Source: Flavobacterium sp. WV_118_3 (GTDB lineage: Bacteria; Bacteroidota; Bacteroidia; Flavobacteriales; Flavobacteriaceae). From it: a DNA stretch of 64,000 nt. Where the stretch lies: positions 2,976,001 to 3,040,000 of the forward strand of contig NZ_CP156060.1 in NCBI RefSeq assembly GCF_039778605.1. Reading direction: 5' to 3'. Positions 37,726 to 47,572 of this stretch are shown here, in pieces (the stretch's first letter is position 1; each line of letters begins with the position of its first letter). The translations under genes and the position numbers were made by a program. Under the pieces are notes generated by a model that was not told where the DNA came from, ran no database searches, and saw only the letters and a program-made list of their open reading frames with translations.

Positions 37726-38775
37726 TTATAACTGTTTTTGCTTGGTTTTCAAAGGGTTTTTAACCAGTTCTTTATGCTCGTTCCGGTTATTATACACATC
37801 AATCGCCAGATAAACCGCTTCTTTAAACGAATTATAATCGGCTTCTCCTTTTCCGGCAATTTCATAGGCCGTTCCGTGATCGGGCGACGTTCGGATTTTG
37901 TTGAGTCCCGCCGTATAGTTCACGCCGTTTCCAAATGACAACGTCTTAAAAGGAACCAATCCCTGATCGTGATAGTTCGCAATAACAGCATCGTATTTTT
38001 CATATTGGCTTAATCCGAAAAAACTATCTGCCGAAAACGGTCCGAAAACCATAATTCCTTTATCAAACATTTTTTTCAGAGCCGGCTTGATTACCGCATC
38101 ATCTTCTTTTCCAATTACACCATTATCACCACAATGCGGATTTAATCCCAAAACAGCAATCTTAGGTCGCGTAATTCCAAAATCCTGAATCAGTGTTTTA
38201 TGAACCGTCTCGATTTTTTTATGAATCAACGCTTCCGTAAGATGATTCGACACTTCGTTAACCGGAATATGATCCGTAAATAAACCTACCCGTAAACCAT
38301 CCTGAACCATTAACATCAACGCATCGCCTTCCAATTCCTGATCCAGATAATCGGTATGTCCCGGAAAATGAAATTCTTCCGACTGTATATTGTATTTATT
38401 GATTGGCGCCGTTACCAATACATCAACCAATCCTTCCTTTAGCGCTTTTGTAGCCGCTGTAAACGACCGGATAGCATATTTCCCTACATTTTCATCATTG
38501 ACACCAAATTCAAGATTTACACCTTCCCGCCATACATTCAACACGTTGATTTTTCCAGGAACAATTTGCTCCATCTTATCAATCCCGTGAAGATTTGCAT
38601 TGAGCTGTAATGTTTTCTTTATAAAGGAAAGGATTTTCACATTAGCAAAAATGACCGGCGTGCATAGCTCCAACATACGGGTATCCTCGAACGTTTTCAA
38701 TATTACCTCGCTCCCAATCCCATTTAGATCCCCTATGGAGATTCCTACAATTATATTTTCTGCTTTTTTCACCAT
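37726..38775 (-). CDS. pdxA: 4-hydroxythreonine-4-phosphate dehydrogenase
   Basis: NAD-dependent enzyme of the DXP-dependent pyridoxal phosphate pathway. It has 349 residues, starting VGISIGDLNGIGSEVILKTF. Metal-ligand histidines are in HFPGHTDYLDQE, VANYHDQGLVPFKTL (as IANYHDQ) and the C-terminal TSPDHGTAYEIAGKG. The C-terminal tail is Lys-rich. It heads the minus-strand pdxA-yceD-rpmF group and is divergent from ribE, with facing promoter boxes between them. Confidence 0.96.
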   Translation of the reverse strand: MVKKAENIIVGISIGDLNGIGSEVILKTFEDTRMLELCTPVIFANVKILSFIKKTLQLNANLHGIDKMEQIVPGKINVLNVWREGVNLEFGVNDENVGKYAIRSFTAATKALKEGLVDVLVTAPINKYNIQSEEFHFPGHTDYLDQELEGDALMLMVQDGLRVGLFTDHIPVNEVSNHLTEALIHKKIETVHKTLIQDFGITRPKIAVLGLNPHCGDNGVIGKEDDAVIKPALKKMFDKGIMVFGPFSADSFFGLSQYEKYDAVIANYHDQGLVPFKTLSFGNGVNYTAGLNKIRTSPDHGTAYEIAGKGEADYNSFKEAVYLAIDVYNNRNEHKELVKNPLKTKQKQL

Positions 38776-38795
38776 GCCGACTAGTTATTTATTAC

Positions 38796-38803
38796 TAATT
38801 TTG
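38796..38803 (+). promoter_or_regulatory. Promoter -7 box TAATTTTG for ribE
   Basis: TAATTTTG fits TAnnTTTG and is 31 bases before the ribE ATG. It faces the minus-strand box at 38810-38817. Confidence 0.5.
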
Positions 38804-38809
38804 GATATG

Positions 38810-38817
38810 CAAATTTA
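38810..38817 (-). promoter_or_regulatory. Promoter -7 box TAAATTTG for pdxA
   Basis: On the minus strand TAAATTTG fits TAnnTTTG and lies 34 bases before the pdxA ATG. The two start regions overlap, so RNA polymerase could probably occupy only one at a time. Confidence 0.5.
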
Positions 38818-38833
38818 GCAAAATAAATCAGTT

Positions 38834-39424
38834 ATGTTTACAGGAATTATCGAAACTCTCGGAACCATCCGGAACATCCGAAAAGAAAACGACAATATTC
38901 ACATTCAGGTCCAATCTTCCATAACCAACGAACTTAAAATTGACCAAAGTGTTTCCCATAATGGAGTCTGCTTAACCGTGGTTGCTATTGATGGCGACAC
39001 CTATACAGTAACCGCCATAAAAGAGACGCTCGACAAAACCAATTTAGGCAGTTGGCAGACAGGAGATTTGATCAACCTGGAAAGAGGAATGAAACTAGGC
39101 GATCGTCTGGACGGTCATATTGTTCAGGGTCATGTGGACCAGACCGGAATCTGCAAAAGTATACAGGATGCGAATGGCAGTTTTTATTTCACATTTGAAT
39201 ACGATCAGCAGTTACGCAACATCACGATCGAAAAAGGCTCTATTACCGTTAACGGTGTCAGTCTTACCGTGGTTAACTCTAAAGAAAACGAGTTTAGTGT
39301 TGCCATCATACCCTATACTATGGAGCACACTAACTTTAAAAATTTTAAAGTCGGCACTACCATTAATCTGGAATTTGATGTAATTGGAAAATACGTCAGC
39401 AGATTACACGAACTGCGACAATAA
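38834..39424 (+). CDS. ribE: Riboflavin synthase alpha subunit
   Basis: Makes riboflavin from two molecules of 6,7-dimethyl-8-ribityllumazine. It has 196 residues with two lumazine-binding barrels: residues 1-96 (MFTGIIETLGTI; SHNGVCLTVV) and 97-196 (GHIVQGHVDQTG; VNGVSLTVVN). No riboflavin synthesis neighbours are present and no FMN riboswitch is visible in the 58-base divergent spacer. A perfect terminator follows. Confidence 0.96.
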   Translation: MFTGIIETLGTIRNIRKENDNIHIQVQSSITNELKIDQSVSHNGVCLTVVAIDGDTYTVTAIKETLDKTNLGSWQTGDLINLERGMKLGDRLDGHIVQGHVDQTGICKSIQDANGSFYFTFEYDQQLRNITIEKGSITVNGVSLTVVNSKENEFSVAIIPYTMEHTNFKNFKVGTTINLEFDVIGKYVSRLHELRQ

Positions 39425-39456
39425 AAAAAGCGTCCGATTATTCGGACGCTTTTTTT
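39423..39456. terminator. Bidirectional terminator
   Basis: aaaaaaagcgtccga (39423-39437) and tcggacgcttttttt (39442-39456) pair exactly around ttat. It overlaps the end of the minus-strand small gene. Confidence 0.94.
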
Positions 39457-39653
39457 GTATGATAGTTTTTATAATAGTAAAATGCATATAACAGACCTAC
39501 ACCCAACAACAAATAAATGCGATCGTCTAACGGCGCTCCCGGAGGTGGCGGCGCACCATTTTCCGGCGGCGGCGGTACCGGCGCTCCAATAGCTGACAGT
39601 GTATTTAAAATGAAATAGGAAAAGACTCCTATTTTTATAAAGCTGTTTTTCAT
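39438..39653 (-). CDS. Small Pro-rich exported protein with PID-CTERM-like tail
   Basis: Protein of 71 residues from MKNSFIKIGVFSYFILNTLS, a signal peptide. It then has a proline-rich stretch (PVPPPPENGAPPPPG), the short motif APLDDRIY, one hydrophobic helix (LLLGVGLLYAFYYY) and a basic end (KNYHTKKASE). This three-part tail resembles the PID-CTERM sorting signal described in Bacteroidota. I chose the ATG at 39653 because a -7 box ends 4 bases before it; the longer frame has no supporting features. Function unknown. Confidence 0.7.
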   Translation of the reverse strand: MKNSFIKIGVFSYFILNTLSAIGAPVPPPPENGAPPPPGAPLDDRIYLLLGVGLLYAFYYYKNYHTKKASE

Positions 39654-40319
39654 TTGGCAAAAATAAAAAATATTCTTAACGTGAATAACAAATATTTTAC
39701 AAGAAATTGTTAATCTATTTAAAATAATCGCAAATTTCACACAGAAAACAAGCCTTTGTGCCAGTAGTTCTGCAGGACACGAATGTAGCAAGTTTTTTTA
39801 ACAAAACAATCTTTTTCTATAAAAAAATAGACCAATACTCCGTTTTTTCTGTTTATCTGCAAAAATCAGACTAATTGTCCCAATAAGACTTATTTATATC
39901 CCAGGAGAGCTATTATTTTACAAACGACACTTCTAGCTTTAAAGTATTTCCTTTCAAAAAAATACTACAATACCTCTATTTTCATTAACACTTCTAACAC
40001 CTATTTTCTTTTTTTACTTTTTAGATGTTATATGATCAATTTATTCCTACAGAAAAACCAAAACAAAACGTTCATTAAACCGGAAAGAAAGATCACTTTT
40101 TGGCCAATCTAAAAAGACAACTTTAATTTTCTACTCCGAAACTCCATAACAACTGTTTAAAAATCAGGAATAAATAATTCTCCTCCGCTATTTAGTTTTT
40201 AATCTTTCGAAGAAACAGTTCGGAAACCATAACCATTGTTGTGTTTTTTGAACGCACTTCCCTACTCTCCTGCTATATAAACTGTTTCCGCTGATTTTTC
40301 GATCTAACAAATTTCAATT
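39654..40319. other. Long gene-free AT-rich spacer before the RHS gene
   Basis: 666 bases without a credible gene on either strand. It holds the -7 box of the small Pro-rich gene at its left end and several T- and A-rich tracts. I see no TAnnTTTG box close to the RHS start, so the RHS promoter is unidentified and expression may need an activator or a distant start. Confidence 0.6.
39658..39665 (-). promoter_or_regulatory. Promoter -7 box abutting a start codon
   Basis: On the minus strand TATTTTTG matches TAnnTTTG and ends four bases before the ATG at 39653, as at 12672 and 56590. Confidence 0.55.
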
Positions 40320-43300
40320 ATGGTCAAAAAATTCACGCCGTTTCTTCTTTTATGCGCCTTATGTACCTTTATCCAGGCCGTATCACAAACTCCTCCCGAT
40401 GGGATACCTGTACCGGGAATTATTCCTGTAGTAAATAAAAACACACCCGATCCGATCGGCAACAACCGATTATCAAGTCAGGACAGACAATCGATAACGC
40501 CTAGTGCTCCCACCGGAAATTCTTCCGAAGCAGGCATCACCGAAGGAAATCTAACCGTTTCGCTATCCGGAGCCGCCAACTATACGATCCCTATCGAAGT
40601 TTTACCCGGTATAAAAGGTATCGTTCCCCAAATCAGTTTGTCGTACGACAGTCAGAGTGGGAATAATATCGCCGGTTATGGCTGGTCCGTTTCCGGACTC
40701 TCTTCCATTACCCGAATTCCATCCACCAAATATCATGACGGTATCCCTGATCCTGTCGACTTTGACAATTTGGATCGTTTTGCACTGGATGGCCAGCGGT
40801 TACGGATTAAAAATGGGACTTCCGGCACTTATGGAGCAAATGGAACGGTATATGAAACTGAAAATTTTTCGACTACAAAAGTGACCTCTTTTGGTGTTTC
40901 GCCATTAGGTGCTATCTATGGTCCTCAGTATTTTCTGGTAGAATACCCTGACGGTTCCAAGGCTCAATATGGCAACCACCTCGAATCGCGATCGGAACTA
41001 AAATGGTCTATCGACTATTGGGAAAACCCTCAGGGTATTCGTATCAACTATTCCTACGCCAAGTTTTTAAACATTTCCCGAATCATGAGGATAAGCTATG
41101 GTGCTATTGGTGCCAATAAAGGTTGCAATACGATATATTTCCATTATAAAAAGAGAAATCGTTACGAAAATGCCTATATCGGAGGAATTCCTTTTACAGA
41201 GGCCTATATTCTAAGTTATATACAGGTACACCCAACCAATGCTTTTAATTCTCACTACAGAAAATATAGCTTAACGCATGACAGCAACTCATTAGGTTAT
41301 GAAAGACTAACCCGTATTACAGAATCCTCAGCATGCGAAGGCACTGTTAAAAGTCGGAATCCTACGGTTTTCACCTATGACGACACACCGGATACACTTT
41401 TTTACAATCCCATTGCAACCAACTTATCGGCAAACAATATATCCTATAAAAATGCCGCAACCGTTACCGGAGATTTTAATGGTGATGGAAAAACGGATAT
41501 TATTTTGTATCCTACTTTCGGATCGGATGCCCGAAAAAAATACTGGCTGTTTACCAACTTTCAGGAAAACCAGTATAACATCGGATCGGAAATACCCGTA
41601 CCCGAATCTTTCGATGAAATCGTCCCCGTTTCATGGCTGGGCGGAAGTTCTTCCTATGGCTACAAATTAATGCAAACACAAGCCTGGACCTTAATCAAAA
41701 CCAATCCATCCGACAATACAACGACCTTTAGTACTTATGCAGCCGGAACCGCTTCTCCGGTATATTTTCAGGATCGCAAGTCGTATCAGTTCCCTAAATT
41801 TAGTTTCCGTTATGACAAAAAACCCTGCGCTATTGGACTAAAAGGCCCAGAACTTATTATTTTTAACCATACCGCCAACGCCATTCCTACCGAAATAACA
41901 AAAGAAATTCCCAAAACGTATCTTAGCGGCGATTTTAATGGCGACGGACTTACCGATCTTATTGCTGTTGATAAATCGGTACCCTATTCCTACCGGCAAG
42001 GTTGTAATTCCTATAACAACCAACGTCCCGGAGGTCAATCCTACTTTATCAATCTGGATAAAAGAATACCCTCTGGTTTTGTAAATAATGCCGGGCAGTT
42101 GACAATAACCAACTATAGCATTATTCGTGTTGTGGATTATAATGGTGATGGCAAATCGGACATTCTGGTTTTCGATTCCGGAAAAGTGACCGTATATACG
42201 CTTAACAATAACAACCTGTTAATTCAATTATGTACCTATGCTGATAGTAGCATTAATTTGAATTACCCAATCCTTATGGGGGACTATAATGGCGATGGAA
42301 AAGCCGACTTTATACTTCCAACCGGTAGCGGTCATAACTTTGTTAAATATTCATCCACAGGCATTTCTTTTTCAAAATCCAAGCATCATTATAGTATTCC
42401 GTATCACCCGAGTACGCAGGAAAATGATTGCTCTTTTGTGCGCCATATCATTCCAACCGATTTTAATTTAGACGGAAAAACGGATTTAATATACGTAGAG
42501 AATTTCGGTTGTTCGAACTCCGGAAAAGCCTCTATTACGGTTCAATATTATAAAAACACCAGTACCAATTTTGCCCCTGCCGGTAGTGCCTCAACTCCTG
42601 CTTCGTCTACTGTCGACCGATATTCCCTTCCGGCTTTTATCAGCTTTGACAAAATCAACAACAGTCAGGATATCAGTTTTATCGCTAAAAACAACATTTT
42701 TAATTTTAAAGCAGCCAAATCTAACGCAAAAGACACCACGTTAAATTCAATAACACTTGGTAATGGCGTACAAGACCGCATCACCTACCATCCGCTGATA
42801 GCTCCGGACACCAACACCTTTGATCTTGTATATAACGACAGTCCCAACATCGAAAACTATCCGAATGCCGATATCAGCAATGCCCCTTCTATTTCGGTAG
42901 TCTCCCGGCTGGAACGCCGAAGCAAAAACGAATATAAAAAACAGGATTATAAATATTGTGGTGCCGTATATAATGTGGAAGGACTGGGTTTCTTAGGTTT
43001 TCGCTCTACGATGAGTACCAATTGGTATAATGATCCCAATGAAATCATTTCCACTATTTCGAAATTCGATATTTCCAGACGCGGCGCTTTATCCGAAAGC
43101 TATACCGTTACCGGATTGGCTATCCCATCGGTGCATTTTACTCCGACTTCATTTATCAGTAAATCGATCATTACCTATTCGGCTACACTGCTTTCCAATA
43201 AGGTGTTTAAAATTAAGACAGACACCTCAACTACTATAAACAGTCTGAAAGGTACTACGACCGAAGTCTCCGCCTCCTATGATGATTTCCAGAACCTGTT

Positions 43301-46300
43301 AACCCATACAACGGTTGACAAACAAGGAAATACGGTTGACAAAAAAACGGTGGTCACTTTTGACTATTTCAACCAGCCGCAAGGGACTCCGTATAGCATT
43401 GGCCGCCCAACCAAAAAGAATACCGAAACCTATGGCTCCGACCAAATGAATACGGAGGAAATATATGCCTATAATGCCAATAATTTACTATCGGAAATCA
43501 AAACCAAAGGACATAATACGGATTATGTAACGACACGTTATGAATACGATACGTTCGGAAATGTCACAAAAAACACACTGACAGCAAACGGAATAACGCC
43601 GCGGATCAGTAGTATGGAATATGATCCAGGTGGTCGTTTTATCACGAAAAGCACCAGTATAGAAGGCCTAAATACTATCTACACCTATAACAACCATAGT
43701 GGATTACTATTAACCGTGACAACGCCCGATGGCAGAACCGTGGCCCATGAATATGATCTTTGGGGGCGAAAAACAAAAATAACCGATTACTTCAGTACTG
43801 TTTTTTCCTATTCGAATGTCGATGAAAAAACCAGGGTTACGGTTTCCGGTGACGACGGTAGCTATCGTGAATCGTTGTTGGATGATCTTGGAAGGCTTAT
43901 CAAATCCGGGGTCAAAAACATCGATGGTTCGATTAGCTATACCGATTTTGTATACGATATTTTAGGTCGTAAAATCAAAAGTAGCGAACCCTATATCGGT
44001 TCGGCACCAAGCCAATGGAATGAAGTTACATTTGATCCATATGACCGGCTTGTCAAAAGTATCGCGGCAACCGGAAAAACCCAAACCATAACCTATTCCG
44101 GTTTAACGACCCGTGTATACGACGGTTTAAAAACCGAAAGTATCACCAAAAACGCGGCTAATAATGTCATTTCCAAAACCGATGATATCAGTTCGAATAA
44201 TGCCATTAACCAACAATATTTTGCCAATGGTGGTTTAAAACAGGTAAATTATGGCGATAGCAGTATTACTATAGAACAAGATGGTTGGGGTAGAAAAACA
44301 CAACTCAAAGATCCTTCAGCCGGCACCTATCAATACAGCTATAATTCGTTAGGAGCGATTACAAAAGAAACAACTCCAAATGGAGTCATCGATTATACAT
44401 ACGATCAATTTGGCCGTTTAGAAACGAAACAGATTAGTTCTACTGATAGCGACGTCCCTTACGCCTATTATATGTATAATCCGGATGGAACATTGGCCAG
44501 CAAAAATACCGATAATGCCAGTGTTGATGGCGATCAGGTGACTGAGGTCTATGAATATGATACTTTTAAAAGACCGAAAAAAATCATCTATGTTACAGCT
44601 ACCAGTGAGTTTGTAAAAGAGCTAACATACGATAGTTTTGGAAGGGTTGAAAAAGAAAAACTAACGGCTACTTCACTAACAAATAATAAAACCAGTACCA
44701 AGACATTTAAATACACGTATAAAAATGGTTATGTCTACCAGATTATGGACGATGCTACCAGTCAGGTACTATGGTCTACCAATAATGTAAATCAAAGAGG
44801 GCAAACGATCAATGGTTCTTTTGGTAATGGTTTGACACAAGTAAACACGTATGATTCATTTGGTTTCCCTTCTGTTTTTGAAACCAAAAACACATCCGGA
44901 TCACTGTTTAATTTTACAACTACGTTCGATCCGATCAGAGAGAACTTAAGCAGCCGTACGAATAGTTTATTTAACACGACCGAACCGTTTGAATACGACA
45001 ATCAGGATCGTTTGGTAAAATGGAATAAAGAGTTGGTAACCCTTCACAACAATGATTTTAGTTCGGGAACAGCTGAGTTCGGAACACAATTGGGAGCAGT
45101 TGTAACCAATCAAAACGGCCAGCTAAAAGTAACCGCAACACAAGGTTATGCCGGTGTCATAAAGACCATCGTAACACAAGCTAAAATAGGGGACAAGTTT
45201 TCCATAAAAGTCAAAGTTGATAAAGGAACAACGAATAAAGTCCGCGTTTTAGTAGTAGAATCCGATCCGGCGAGCGGATTATGGAATGAATCATTTAAAG
45301 GTTACGCCCAAAATGGCATTCTTGAATTCGAACATACGGTTACACAATACCCTTATATCACTTTAAATATTGATAAAGATGGTACGGGTAATGATATTGG
45401 TACGGCAACAGTATTTCATATCGATGACTTATGGGTTGGAAAACAGCTTATTGAAAAACAGCACTACGACGACCGTGGTCGTATTACCGAAAACAATTTA
45501 GGTCAGTATAACTATACCGATGTCAATAAAACCTATCAAAACACCTCCATCGACCTCAACACGGAGGACACTTCCTACTATCAAAGCCGGGAAGGTATTT
45601 TTAACGATGGTATGGAAGCACAAAAAGGCTGGGAGCATCTTCTTAAATATGGCGGTGTTCCATCAGGATATCCAATCTACGACGATTCTAAAGCTAAATC
45701 CGGGAAATATTCTTTAAAAATTCACAGTCCTGGTTATATATTAACGGCACATTCCCTTAATTGGATTCCGATTGACAATCCGAACAGCGTCTCCTATACG
45801 TTTTCCGGATGGATATACAGCGACGGCCCCGCTTCGAGAATTCTTCTGTTTATGAATTCCGAAACCGAAACCGGTTATTATACCATTGTGGCCGATCAGT
45901 ATACCGAAGTGACCAACCAATGGGTTTATTTGGAACGAACCATTCAAGTACCGTCTTATATCAAAAAACTAAGTATCCGCGTAGACAATAACGGTGGTGG
46001 CAATGTTTGGTTTGACGATATCCGAATTCGTAAAACCGATAATCCGAAAACCGATTTGCGCCAGTTGGACATTCAATATGATGTATTCCGAAAACCGAGG
46101 ACAATTACGGAAACCGGTATCGAAAAAATCGACTTTAAATACAACGATAGCCACTACCGTACTTCGATGTTTTATGGTGGTTTACAAACCGATATCAAAC
46201 AGCGGCAGTTTCGTAAGGATTATAGTTTCGACGGCAGTACTGAAATCACAACCAATCAGGCTACCGGAGAATCTTCTTTTGTCTTTTTTGTAGGTGGTGA

Positions 46301-47558
46301 TGCCTATTCCGCCCCTGCAATTGTAAAAGACAACGGAACAACAGCCGAATACCTCTATTTACACCGTGACTATCAAGGCAGTATACTCGCGATTACCAAT
46401 CAGGCGGGCGCTGTAGTCGAAAAACGCCTTTTTGACCCGTGGGGAAATATTGTAAAAATACAGGACGGACAAAGTCGCAATCTGGTTGGATTGACCGTTT
46501 TAGACAGAGGTTATACCGGACACGAACACCTGCAAAGCGTCGGAATTATCAATATGAACGGACGTTTATACGATCCGAAATTACGCCGGTTCCTGTCGTC
46601 GGACAACCACATTCAGGATCTGTATAATACGCAAAACTATAATCGCTATGGGTATTGTTTAAACAACCCGCTAAAATATGTGGATTATAGCGGGGAAATT
46701 TACGGTAATGAACATAACCATCCGGAAGGGCTTAGTTCCGGAGGGCAAATTGGCATTGGAAGTCTAATCCAATTAACGGTCTACAACTACGACCAATGGA
46801 GAATAAAAGACTGGAGTAATCAGGTTTTTAGTGCCCGAAATTATAACAATGCGGTTAATGGGGTGACTAACTTTATTGATTCTGGAGTCGGCTTTTTTAA
46901 ATCGCTGTTTGGCGGCTCTCCTAAAACTCAGGCACAACCCATCGCAACACCGCAGTTTTCCAATTATCAAAGTACAACAGGTTGGCAGGAAAAGGGTTTT
47001 TTAGGTGGGGTTAAATATGGTGGCGATGGTAGTGGCAGTTTTATGGATTACCTGCATAAATTTGTATATTTAACCGATCAGCTAAATCCGATAGCTTTAG
47101 CTTGGGATGGACTAAGTGGCTATATCACCGGTGAGGATCGATACGGAAATGCGTTAAGTGGTGCGGAATCCGGGGTTAAATTAGTATCTGCAATTCCGAT
47201 AGCTGAAGCAGAAATGCTAGCCGCGAATGCGTTATCGAAAGTTACTGCAAGAGTTAGTACTGGTTTTATTTCTAAAAGTATTGCAAAAGCGGGTGGTAAT
47301 GTTGCCGCTAAAGGAGAAAAAGAACTGTTCAATTTTAGTGCAAGGGCTGCCGGACATATGGCAGAGAAAGGCAGAGCTGTACCTATTCAAATTTTAGAGC
47401 GAGCAATAAGAGGTTCTAAAGGAGTCGCAGATCCAAGAGGGTCACGAGCTTTAATGCATACAACCGAAATGTGGAAGAATGGAAAGATATATAATTTAGA
47501 AGTTCTTTACGATAAAACAACAAACTCTATTTGGCATTTTAAGTACTGTCCAAAATAA
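40320..47558 (+). CDS. Giant SpvB/FG-GAP/RHS polymorphic toxin with BECR-like tip
   Basis: Exported protein of 2412 residues. After a signal peptide (1-25) comes an SpvB-type region (about 75-140). Five Ca-binding FG-GAP-like loops follow, such as GDFNGDGKTDIIL, at about 382, 537, 606, 654 and 714. RHS/YD repeats build the shell from about 1000. Two jelly-roll-like inserts sit at about 1570-1710 and 1760-1908. The RHS core (GYTGHEHL at 2064 to NPLKYVDYSGE at about 2120) is followed by a linker (2170-2223), a pre-toxin helix region (about 2255-2330) and the toxin tip (about 2331-2412). That tip has HMAEKGRAVPIQILERAI and ends WHFKYCPK, resembling small BECR/DUF4258-like RNase folds. Tip assignment is uncertain. 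Confidence 0.93.
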   Translation: MVKKFTPFLLLCALCTFIQAVSQTPPDGIPVPGIIPVVNKNTPDPIGNNRLSSQDRQSITPSAPTGNSSEAGITEGNLTVSLSGAANYTIPIEVLPGIKGIVPQISLSYDSQSGNNIAGYGWSVSGLSSITRIPSTKYHDGIPDPVDFDNLDRFALDGQRLRIKNGTSGTYGANGTVYETENFSTTKVTSFGVSPLGAIYGPQYFLVEYPDGSKAQYGNHLESRSELKWSIDYWENPQGIRINYSYAKFLNISRIMRISYGAIGANKGCNTIYFHYKKRNRYENAYIGGIPFTEAYILSYIQVHPTNAFNSHYRKYSLTHDSNSLGYERLTRITESSACEGTVKSRNPTVFTYDDTPDTLFYNPIATNLSANNISYKNAATVTGDFNGDGKTDIILYPTFGSDARKKYWLFTNFQENQYNIGSEIPVPESFDEIVPVSWLGGSSSYGYKLMQTQAWTLIKTNPSDNTTTFSTYAAGTASPVYFQDRKSYQFPKFSFRYDKKPCAIGLKGPELIIFNHTANAIPTEITKEIPKTYLSGDFNGDGLTDLIAVDKSVPYSYRQGCNSYNNQRPGGQSYFINLDKRIPSGFVNNAGQLTITNYSIIRVVDYNGDGKSDILVFDSGKVTVYTLNNNNLLIQLCTYADSSINLNYPILMGDYNGDGKADFILPTGSGHNFVKYSSTGISFSKSKHHYSIPYHPSTQENDCSFVRHIIPTDFNLDGKTDLIYVENFGCSNSGKASITVQYYKNTSTNFAPAGSASTPASSTVDRYSLPAFISFDKINNSQDISFIAKNNIFNFKAAKSNAKDTTLNSITLGNGVQDRITYHPLIAPDTNTFDLVYNDSPNIENYPNADISNAPSISVVSRLERRSKNEYKKQDYKYCGAVYNVEGLGFLGFRSTMSTNWYNDPNEIISTISKFDISRRGALSESYTVTGLAIPSVHFTPTSFISKSIITYSATLLSNKVFKIKTDTSTTINSLKGTTTEVSASYDDFQNLLTHTTVDKQGNTVDKKTVVTFDYFNQPQGTPYSIGRPTKKNTETYGSDQMNTEEIYAYNANNLLSEIKTKGHNTDYVTTRYEYDTFGNVTKNTLTANGITPRISSMEYDPGGRFITKSTSIEGLNTIYTYNNHSGLLLTVTTPDGRTVAHEYDLWGRKTKITDYFSTVFSYSNVDEKTRVTVSGDDGSYRESLLDDLGRLIKSGVKNIDGSISYTDFVYDILGRKIKSSEPYIGSAPSQWNEVTFDPYDRLVKSIAATGKTQTITYSGLTTRVYDGLKTESITKNAANNVISKTDDISSNNAINQQYFANGGLKQVNYGDSSITIEQDGWGRKTQLKDPSAGTYQYSYNSLGAITKETTPNGVIDYTYDQFGRLETKQISSTDSDVPYAYYMYNPDGTLASKNTDNASVDGDQVTEVYEYDTFKRPKKIIYVTATSEFVKELTYDSFGRVEKEKLTATSLTNNKTSTKTFKYTYKNGYVYQIMDDATSQVLWSTNNVNQRGQTINGSFGNGLTQVNTYDSFGFPSVFETKNTSGSLFNFTTTFDPIRENLSSRTNSLFNTTEPFEYDNQDRLVKWNKELVTLHNNDFSSGTAEFGTQLGAVVTNQNGQLKVTATQGYAGVIKTIVTQAKIGDKFSIKVKVDKGTTNKVRVLVVESDPASGLWNESFKGYAQNGILEFEHTVTQYPYITLNIDKDGTGNDIGTATVFHIDDLWVGKQLIEKQHYDDRGRITENNLGQYNYTDVNKTYQNTSIDLNTEDTSYYQSREGIFNDGMEAQKGWEHLLKYGGVPSGYPIYDDSKAKSGKYSLKIHSPGYILTAHSLNWIPIDNPNSVSYTFSGWIYSDGPASRILLFMNSETETGYYTIVADQYTEVTNQWVYLERTIQVPSYIKKLSIRVDNNGGGNVWFDDIRIRKTDNPKTDLRQLDIQYDVFRKPRTITETGIEKIDFKYNDSHYRTSMFYGGLQTDIKQRQFRKDYSFDGSTEITTNQATGESSFVFFVGGDAYSAPAIVKDNGTTAEYLYLHRDYQGSILAITNQAGAVVEKRLFDPWGNIVKIQDGQSRNLVGLTVLDRGYTGHEHLQSVGIINMNGRLYDPKLRRFLSSDNHIQDLYNTQNYNRYGYCLNNPLKYVDYSGEIYGNEHNHPEGLSSGGQIGIGSLIQLTVYNYDQWRIKDWSNQVFSARNYNNAVNGVTNFIDSGVGFFKSLFGGSPKTQAQPIATPQFSNYQSTTGWQEKGFLGGVKYGGDGSGSFMDYLHKFVYLTDQLNPIALAWDGLSGYITGEDRYGNALSGAESGVKLVSAIPIAEAEMLAANALSKVTARVSTGFISKSIAKAGGNVAAKGEKELFNFSARAAGHMAEKGRAVPIQILERAIRGSKGVADPRGSRALMHTTEMWKNGKIYNLEVLYDKTTNSIWHFKYCPK
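46632..46710 (+). repeat. Recombination block A, parent copy (end of RHS core)
   Basis: The sequence encoding QNYNRYGYCLNNPLKYVDYSG recurs almost unchanged at 49706-49780 (with a 4-base deletion) and 51092-51165. These are the left edges of displaced cassettes 2 and 3. Confidence 0.85.
46827..46988 (+). repeat. Recombination block B, parent copy (post-core linker)
   Basis: 162 bases encoding FSARNYNNAVNGVTNF through STTGWQ. Close copies lie at 49897-50058, 52688-52849 and 53943-54104, and a diverged one at about 51285-51470. The copy at 52688 is nearly identical for its first 140 bases. Beyond each copy the sequence changes completely. Confidence 0.9.
47085..47300 (+). repeat. Recombination block C, parent copy (pre-toxin region)
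   Basis: About 216 bases encoding NPIALAWDGLSGYITGEDRY onward recur at 47971-48186 with only scattered differences. The offset is 886 bases in direct orientation. Confidence 0.9.
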
Positions 47559-47572
47559 AATCTTACTCAAAT

